The notes beneath the pieces are model-generated. The model was not told the DNA's origin. It searched no databases and saw only the letters and a list, made by a program, of their open reading frames with translations. Positions 3,201 through 5,870 of a stretch of 5,870 bases of DNA are shown here, piece by piece (the first letter of the stretch is position 1; each line of letters starts with the position of its first letter). The DNA comes from a candidate division WWE3 bacterium RIFCSPLOWO2_01_FULL_39_13 (GTDB lineage Bacteria; Patescibacteriota; WWE3; 2-01-FULL-39-13): assembly GCA_001772665.1 (NCBI GenBank), contig MEVH01000007.1:35221-41090 (forward strand), read 5' to 3'. Position numbers and translations under genes: made by a program.

Positions 3201-5870
3201 AGTCCGGTGAGTGCGGGGACGGATTTAGCAATTCAAGGCAACGTCGGCATCGGGACGACGGGCCCGGGTAGCTTGTTAGATGTTAATGGTACAGTCCAAT
3301 TAAGAGGCTCCTCCGGCACGGTTGGGTTATATGTGGATAGTTCCGGACAAGTAGGAATTGGAAAAACTCCAACAACTGCTTTGGATGTTTCCGGTTCAAT
3401 CTATGCCAGCGGTCTTATTTATGCACCCACTATCCAGGCCGGTGCTTCTGCCTCCCTATTTTATGGGTCCTCAAAAACTCTAGGAATTGCATCGGATGCG
3501 CAAATAGCGTGGTCACAAAATGACAATGCCTCTTTAACTAAAGATTCTGGGCTTTCGCGATTAGCCGCTGGTAAGATTGGTATAGGAAATGGGACTATAG
3601 GAGATTATAGTGGGACACTAATAGCTGGCAACGTCGGCATCGGGGACGCCTCACCGGCGTATCTTCTAACAGTTGGTTCTGGTGATCTGTTTGGTGTTAA
3701 TTCTTCAGGGTATGCTCTCTTGCCGGCTGGGGCAGTAGGGACGCCGTCATTAACCTTTACCGGTGATACCAACACAGGACTATACAATACTGCCGCAGAC
3801 AAACTGGGGTTAGTAGCAGGTGGGACAGAGTCAATGACGATAACGAACGGCAACATCGGCATCGGGACAACGGGACCAAGTTACAGGTTGGATATCACAT
3901 CGGGGACAGTAGATAGTGTATCGAGATTTCTATCATCAGATGATCTAGCTCAAATATTAATATCGGACGATGATACAACGGGATATGTAGGAGCAAAGGA
4001 TAGCAAAGTATTTTTAGGATTAACGAGTGGATTATCAAGCAGCAATTTGGTAATAGACAATAACGGCAACGTCGGCATCGGGACGACGGGACCTGGGTCA
4101 AGATTATCATTGGGAACATCTCAAATTACAGATGCGACTGATGCAAGTTTATTCCGTATTTATGAAGGCGGAGCAAATAACAACTATGGTATTGGATGGA
4201 ATGCAAATTCAGGAGAATTTAATTTTAATGCTGGGAGTGGTGGTTTTTTAGCATTTCGTACTGCTAACACGGAACGAGTCAGAATTTTAAACAATGGCAA
4301 CGTCGGCATCGGGGAAGTGTCCCCAGGGGCAAAGCTTTCCGTGTCTGGAGGTCTGGCAGTAGGCAGTGGCTATGACACAACAGCAGTCACAGATGGGAAT
4401 ATGATAATACAAGGCAACGTCGGCATCGGGACGACGAGTCCAAATTCAAAGTTAGAAGTCAACGGAGTCGGTTCTTTTAGTTTGGGAGCAGTAGGAGCTC
4501 CTGGGATTAGTTTTAATGGGGATTTGGATACAGGAATGTGGTCAAGTGGTGCTAACGCGCTTAATTTATCAACGGGGGGAAGTGAACGGTTGAGAATAGA
4601 TAATGCCGGCAACGTCGGCATCGGGACGACGGAGCCGGGAGTTAAATTGGATGTGGCAGGAGCAATAAGAACCAACAGTAATTTCTACATGAATGGAGGG
4701 ATAAGCAACATCACTAATGGAAATGATGTCATAAATGTTAATAAAAATCTGGGGGCAAATGTTACCGCTTCATGGTCTACAGGCACAGCTGGAGGTACTG
4801 TAAGAGATTATCCTACAGGTACGCTTTATAACGGTAAGATTTATATGTGGGGAGGATATAATGGCAGTTACTTAAATACCCTTGACATTTACGACATTGC
4901 GAGTAACTCATGGTCTACAGGTACAGCTGGGGGTACTGGGCGAACTGGTCATACCGCCACACTTTATAACGGTAAGATTTATATGTGGGGAGGATATATT
5001 GGTTCTTATGAAACTCTCCTAAATACTGTTGACATTTACGACATTGCGAGTAACTCATGGTCTACAGGCACAGCTGGAGGCACTGCAAGGTACATTCACA
5101 CCGGTACCCTTTACAACGGCAAGATTTATATGTGGGGAGGATATAATCTCAGTGGCAACTTAAACACCGTTGATATTTATGATATTGCTAGTAACTCCTG
5201 GTCTACAGGCACAGCTGGAGGTACTGCAAGACGTTACCCCGTAGGTACGCTTTACAACGGCAAGATTTATATGTGGAGCGGATATAATGGTGGTTACTCA
5301 ACCACTGTTGACATTTACGATATTACTAATAACTCTTGGTCTACAGGCACAGCTGGAGGTACGGCAAGAGTCCGTCCTACCGCCACCCTTTACAACGGCA
5401 AGATTTATATGTGGGGAGGGAACAATCCTTCTCACTTAAACACCGTTGATATTTATGATATTGCTAGTAGCTCCTGGTTTACAGGCACAGCTGGAGGTAC
5501 TGGGCGAACTGGTCATATCGCTAGCATTTACAACGGTAAGATTTATATGTGGGGAGGATATAATGCCGGTGGCAACTTAAACACTGTTGACATTTATGAT
5601 ATTGGTAACAGGCAAAGCATCTTATCTCTGCAAGAGAATGGCATTGACACGTTTAGTTTCCAAACACAATCCCAGCTATTTTTGAGTAACGGGAGGATGG
5701 GTATTATCGGCGGCAACGTCGGCATCGGGACGACGAGTCCAAATTCAAAGTTAGAAGTCAACGGAGTAGGCTCATTTAGTTTGGGTGCAGTAGGAGCTCC
5801 TGGAATTAGTTTTAATGGGGATTTGGATACAGGTATGTGGTCAAGTGGTGCTAACGCGCTTAATTTATCA
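3..5870 (+). CDS. Giant GNVGIG-repeat fibre-like protein with an inserted Kelch propeller, partial at both ends
   Basis: One reading frame is open across the whole window, giving 1,956 codons with no stop and neither end of the gene. Residue number here is codon start divided by 3. The protein is a chain of beta-rich modules that begin GNVGIGTTxPxxKLxV and commonly end ERMRIDSSG or a variant such as ESMTITSG, SKMVIDNAG or ERVRILNNG. Residues about 1591-1868 are six Kelch repeats. I see no cysteine, no membrane segment and no catalytic motif. No signal peptide can be judged because the N-terminus is missing. Modules of this kind are known from tail-fibre-like and surface proteins that often end in a Peptidase_S74 chaperone domain, which is not in this window. 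I infer a secreted, surface or virion fibre involved in attachment. Whether it is bacterial or phage is unresolved. The reading frame is certain; the function is only moderately supported. Confidence 0.95.
255..320 (+). repeat. Family C closing segment, copy 1 (22 aa)
   Basis: Encodes GGLSLGSSYYNTDPGSGNMIIQ directly before the core at 321. It matches copies at 1485 and 4347 in length and pattern: GG, L, G, Y, T, then GNMII. It replaces the more common ERMRIDSSG ending of a module. Its exact 22-residue length in all three places suggests a structural cap between one module and the next. Confidence 0.85.
321..542 (+). repeat. Family B module, copy 1 (74 aa)
   Basis: Runs exactly from one core to the next. 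It reads GNVGIGDVSPAYLLTVG, then GDLFGVNSSGYALLPAG, TPSLTFTGDTNTGLY, ADKLGLVAGG and ESMTIT. The GDxxTGLY...LxLxxGG element is a diverged relative of the GDLDTGMW...LNLSTGG element in family A. Compared with copy 2 at 3627, 24 of 74 codons differ, but only two change the amino acid (Val to Ala near the start, Ser to Asn at the end). Confidence 0.9.
543..929 (+). other. Single-copy module of 129 aa
   Basis: Begins GNVGIGTTSPIDTLQVKTSG and continues with a long unique body including FGGSTGRYIRAYDSNGD, NGNFWVGTGALYSD and LGLVGQGSTFSYDGD. It closes with FFTNNQSKMVIDNAG, a variant of the standard ERMRIDSSG strand. Glycine, serine, threonine and asparagine dominate, as expected of an extracellular beta fibre. 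I recognise no enzymatic motif. Confidence 0.7.
930..1124 (+). repeat. Family A module, copy 1 (65 aa)
   Basis: Begins GNVGIGTTGPNSKLEV, continues NGVGSFSLGAVGAPGISFNG and DLDTGMWSSGANALNLSTGG, and ends SERLRIDNN. It runs core to core in exactly 195 bases, as do the copies at 2916 and 4413. The stretch from NSKLEV to SER (49 residues) is identical at the protein level in the three complete copies. Copy 1 differs from copy 2 there at nine codons, all synonymous. Confidence 0.95.
1125..1484 (+). other. Body of the longest non-Kelch module (142 aa with its family C cap)
   Basis: Begins GNVGIGTTGPATKLHLSGDG and carries a unique body: AITFRWAANSTGYDPHIDFY, SGDGAGMIIFGGYDGVNW, AYIGSKIAATPGVDDMPG, YLYFSTTADG and PTERMRLSAAG. 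Ordinary modules often end at ERMRL, but this one adds a family C segment before the next core. The body alternates hydrophobic and polar residues, consistent with beta strands. This style of insert is common in S74-type fibre proteins. I assign no function beyond fibre structure. Confidence 0.7.
1485..1550 (+). repeat. Family C closing segment, copy 2 (22 aa)
   Basis: Encodes GGLSLGNSYVGTDAGAGNMIIS immediately before the core at 1551. It is the same length as the other two copies and is most like copy 1 in protein sequence, but it uses many different codons. It follows an ERMRLSAAG strand, so it is added to a standard module end and does not replace it. Confidence 0.85.
1551..2183 (+). other. 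Three single-copy modules (43, 96 and 72 aa)
   Basis: Cores lie at 1551, 1680 and 1968. The first module is minimal: GTVSPGAKLQIQGAG, a short body, then RFAVLDNG. The second begins GTTNPVTPLHVVRSSAG, contains LLLENPNSTIGTGANINLG and AVIEQAGDASNIDSYLSL, and ends ERMRIDSSG. The third begins GTTGPGAKLDISSPN, contains FTIRNSSNSNRVLMLLSNS, and ends KISLLTSGVSYLNG. All have the generic module layout of core, KLxV strand, variable body and closing strand. Confidence 0.75.
2184..2435 (+). other. Module with a recoded core (84 aa)
   Basis: The core still reads GNVGIGTTNP, but its codons are gga aac gtt ggt att gga act acc; only aac matches the standard core's first six codons. The rest is SAKLEVAGDVKFLGSNPTT, then LTFGSTAANAVIN, SPASFFINLDSTSAYSD, ALVFSIAKDRSG and ELFRVQENG. 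The protein features are typical of these modules. The different codons at the core mark it as older, newly acquired, or outside whatever process keeps the other cores identical. Confidence 0.8.
2436..2915 (+). other. Two single-copy modules (43 and 117 aa)
   Basis: The first has a core one base off the standard (aat for aac) and reads TTSPLARLGIVGADALN with the closing strand TGLVVTNAG. It has the same length and layout as the 43-aa module at 1551 but little sequence identity, so the two look like old paralogues. The second, from 2565, begins GTTSPGAKLEVRNLSTND and contains YMWATDQSLAFGGDGTIG, LSIGNYASIRQLFG, NTRTFTTQMTVNTSATTL and LIVSGTGNSSIAG. Confidence 0.7.
2916..3110 (+). repeat. Family A module, copy 2 (65 aa)
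   Basis: Same 195-base core-to-core unit as copy 1, with Ala for Gly before the proline (TTAP), Met for Leu in SERMRID, and SS in place of NN at the end. Its upstream neighbour ends GNSSIAG and its downstream neighbour begins GTVSPGQKL; both differ from the neighbours of copies 1 and 3. Nucleotide differences from the other copies within the conserved 49 residues are all synonymous. Confidence 0.95.
3111..3236 (+). other. Short module of 42 aa (VSP type)
   Basis: Reads GNVGIGTVSPGQKLSVKGAG, then LFGSTDAWVQSPVSAG and TDLAIQ before the next core. With the modules at 1551 (TVSPGAKLQIQGAG) and 4296 (EVSPGAKLSVSGG) it forms a short subclass in which VSPG follows the core in place of the usual TxP. 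It has almost no variable body, so it probably represents close to the minimal folding unit. Confidence 0.75.
3237..3626 (+). other. Three linked modules with diverged cores (36, 75 and 19 aa)
   Basis: The first has a standard core at 3237 followed by GPGSLLDVNGTVQLRG and GLYVDSS. The second has a diverged core at 3345, GQVGIGKTPTTALDVSG, and a body with IYASGLIYAPTIQAGAS and QIAWSQNDNASLTKDSG. The third, at 3570, has GKIGIGNGTIGDYSGTLIAG and is the shortest unit in the window. The series DSGLSRLAAG...GNGTIGDYSGTL resembles a phrase seen repeatedly in S74-type fibre proteins. These cores use codons unlike the standard 18-mer. Confidence 0.7.
3627..3848 (+). repeat. Family B module, copy 2 (74 aa)
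   Basis: Same 222-base unit as at 321, beginning GNVGIGDASPAYLLTVG and ending ESMTITN. The synonymous differences from copy 1 are clustered. Bases 3690-3731 and 3738-3773 are identical to the matching stretches of copy 1 (384-425 and 432-467), while both ends are heavily changed. Upstream and downstream neighbours differ from those of copy 1. Confidence 0.9.
3849..4346 (+). other. Two single-copy modules (72 and 77 aa) and the start of a 39-aa module
   Basis: The core at 3849 reads GNIGIG (one base changed) and leads into TTGPSYRLDITSGTVDSVS, LAQILISDDDTTGYVGAKD and SNLVIDNNG. The core at 4065 leads into TTGPGSRLSLGTSQITDA, FRIYEGGANNNYGIGWN and ERVRILNNG. The core at 4296 is followed by EVSPGAKLSVS and passes directly into the third family C segment at 4347, so this module is little more than core, one strand and cap. 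Confidence 0.75.
4347..4412 (+). repeat. Family C closing segment, copy 3 (22 aa)
   Basis: Encodes GGLAVGSGYDTTAVTDGNMIIQ before the core at 4413. It is the most diverged of the three copies, but the length and the GG, G, Y, T and GNMII positions are kept. It is joined to a very short VSPGAKLSV module and precedes a family A copy, a combination not seen with the other two. Confidence 0.8.
4413..4607 (+). repeat. Family A module, copy 3 (65 aa)
   Basis: Same 195-base unit beginning GNVGIGTTSPNSKLEV and ending SERLRIDNA. It shares the gtc ggt tct codons for VGS with copy 2, but the gta and cct codons further on with copy 1, so its synonymous sites are a mosaic of the two. It lies directly upstream of the module into which the Kelch propeller is set. 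Confidence 0.95.
4608..4772 (+). other. N-terminal part of the Kelch-bearing module
   Basis: Begins with a standard core, GNVGIGTTEPGVKLDVAG, then AIRTNSNFYMNGGISNITN, GNDVINVNKNLGANVTAS, and runs straight into the first Kelch tryptophan at 4773. The opening is that of an ordinary fibre module. Its matching closing part seems to be at 5607-5711 on the other side of the Kelch block, so the propeller appears to interrupt the module and not merely follow it. Confidence 0.7.
4773..4910 (+). repeat. Kelch repeat 1 (46 aa)
   Basis: Variable stretches are VRDYPTG after the GGT and NGSYLNTL after the GGY. The end, DIYDIASNS, shares the codons gac att tac gac att gcg agt aac tca with repeat 2. The opening tryptophan may pack against the last repeat to close the ring. 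Confidence 0.9.
4911..5057 (+). repeat. Kelch repeat 2 (49 aa, longest)
   Basis: Variable stretches are GRTGHTA and IGSYETLLNTV; the second is three residues longer than in repeat 1. GRTGH is close to the classical Kelch R-x-x-H element. The bases actgggcgaactggtcat recur identically in repeat 6. Confidence 0.9.
5058..5198 (+). repeat. Kelch repeat 3 (47 aa)
   Basis: Variable stretches are ARYIHTG and NLSGNLNTV. The segment from LNTV through DIYDIAS uses the same codons as repeat 5, pointing to copying between non-adjacent blades. Confidence 0.9.
5199..5336 (+). repeat. Kelch repeat 4 (46 aa, altered double glycine)
   Basis: Variable stretches are ARRYPVG and NGGYSTTV. The double glycine is changed to Ser-Gly (MWSGY, codon agc), and the closing strand reads DIYDITNNS. 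It is the most altered blade but still intact. Confidence 0.88.
5337..5474 (+). repeat. Kelch repeat 5 (46 aa)
   Basis: Variable stretches are ARVRPTA and NPSHLNTV, with MWGGN in place of MWGGY. The closing strand ends DIASSS and its DNA is nearly identical to that of repeat 3. Confidence 0.9.
5475..5606 (+). repeat. Kelch repeat 6 (44 aa)
   Basis: Opens W-F-T in place of W-S-T. Variable stretches are GRTGHIA and NAGGNLNTV. It ends DIYDIG with no further tryptophan, so the strand that would complete this blade is not at its own C-terminal end. Confidence 0.9.
5607..5711 (+). other. C-terminal part of the Kelch-bearing module
   Basis: Encodes NRQSILSLQENG, IDTFSFQTQSQLFLSNG and RMGIIG before the core at 5712. 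SLQENG resembles the FRVQENG module ending at 2415-2438. NGRMGI looks like a decayed GNVGI core at 5691. This returns the chain from propeller to fibre. Confidence 0.7.
5712..5870 (+). repeat. Family A module, copy 4 (cut by the window end)
   Basis: Begins GNVGIGTTSPNSKLEV and runs through DTGMWSSGANALNLS, where the window stops 36 bases short of a full 195-base unit. Every residue visible after TTSP matches the other copies. It shares gta ggc tca with copy 1 but the two ttg leucine codons with copies 2 and 3, and has its own ggt codons. Confidence 0.93.

Larger units (their letters stand above)
4773..5606 (+). other. Six-repeat Kelch beta-propeller domain
   Basis: Residues about 1591-1868 contain six repeats of 44 to 49 residues. 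The tryptophan codons that open them lie at 4773, 4911, 5058, 5199, 5337 and 5475. The pattern is W-S-T-G-T-A-G-G-T-x-R, a variable stretch, then LYNGKIYMWGGY, a second variable stretch, then NTVDIYDIASNS. This carries the Kelch hallmarks: a double glycine after a hydrophobic strand, then a tyrosine and a tryptophan at the usual spacing. Six repeats is a common number for a closed Kelch propeller. Such domains generally bind proteins or sugars, and galactose oxidase has a related fold, but no catalytic residues of that enzyme are evident. The likely role is a ligand-binding head on the fibre. The blades are unusually alike, suggesting recent amplification. Confidence 0.92.
9..5729 (+). repeat. 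Dispersed 18-base core repeat encoding GNVGIG (23 sites)
   Basis: The 18-mer ggcaacgtcggcatcggg occurs exactly at 9, 321, 543, 930, 1125, 1551, 1680, 1968, 2565, 2916, 3111, 3237, 3627, 4065, 4296, 4413, 4608 and 5712. One-base variants lie at 2436 (aat for aac) and 3849 (atc for gtc). Diverged versions with other codons lie at 2184 (GNVGIG), 3345 (GQVGIG) and 3570 (GKIGIG). In 13 of the exact sites acgacg follows, adding TT. All are in the same frame. Spacing from core to core ranges from 57 to 426 bases, apart from the 1,104-base interval holding the Kelch domain. In the protein each core marks the start of a module, probably a tight turn or strand at the module boundary. At the DNA level it is far better conserved than the sequence between cores. 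Confidence 0.97.

Noticed and set aside
317..4675. Several minus-strand open frames of 64-151 residues carrying repeated VVPMPTLP
   Set aside because: VVPMPTLP is simply the reverse complement of the GNVGIGTT core read in another frame. These frames recur wherever the core recurs, lack any plausible domain, and lie opposite a continuous, well-supported coding frame.
4773..5606. Diversity-generating retroelement target in the Kelch loops
   Set aside because: The loop variation is suggestive, but no template repeat, reverse transcriptase or adenine-biased substitution pattern is visible here, so the claim is not supported from this window.
9..5729. CRISPR array, because a short repeat recurs between unique spacers
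   Set aside because: Spacing varies from 57 to over 1,000 bases, is always a multiple of three, and both repeats and spacers encode protein in one frame. There is no leader or cas gene.
3..5870. Alternative genetic code with TGA read as glycine, as in some Patescibacteria
   Set aside because: No in-frame TGA was found in 1,956 codons of a glycine-rich protein, so the sequence gives no sign of recoding.
3..5870. Peptidase_S74 or other catalytic domain
   Set aside because: These modules often accompany an S74 domain at the C-terminus, but nothing resembling it lies in this window; the chain is still in repeats when the sequence ends.

Overview
The window lies entirely inside one enormous protein-coding gene on the + strand. 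Codons run in a single frame from base 3 to base 5870 (1,956 codons). I read no stop codon in that frame, and neither the start nor the stop of the gene is present. All 23 copies of its signature motif (GNVGIG-type, usually followed by TTxP) begin at a coordinate divisible by 3, so the frame is never lost. There is no second gene, RNA gene, mobile element, CRISPR array, promoter or terminator that I can support.

The protein is built of short beta-rich modules. Each opens with GNVGIGTTxPxxKLxV and usually closes with an ERMRIDSSG-like strand. Proteins of this style are known as tail-fibre-like or surface-fibre proteins. They often end in a Peptidase_S74 intramolecular chaperone domain and are frequent in phages and in metagenome-derived bacteria, including Patescibacteria/CPR. 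The size and repetition favour a secreted or surface-displayed giant fibre of an uncultured bacterium or its phage. The lineage cannot be fixed from this window. The standard code fits: no in-frame TGA occurs and TGG encodes Trp.

Layout: bases 3-4772 hold 22 consecutive modules of 19 to 142 residues. Some occur more than once: family A (65 aa; four copies including one cut at the window end), family B (74 aa; two copies) and family C (a 22-aa closing segment; three copies). Bases 4773-5606 encode six nearly identical Kelch repeats, which should form one six-bladed beta-propeller set into the fibre. Bases 5607-5711 return to fibre-type sequence, and a fourth family A module starts at 5712 and runs off the end.

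The likely job is a long repetitive stalk carrying a Kelch propeller as a binding head, acting outside the cell or on a virion. The most interesting signal is at the DNA level. The 18-base core ggcaacgtcggcatcggg is identical in 18 places, while the DNA between cores is diverse and uses different codons. Duplicated modules start and stop exactly at this core and appear beside different neighbours. This looks like module shuffling or gene conversion anchored on the core. Within the Kelch domain, variation is concentrated in the loops expected to form a single binding face.
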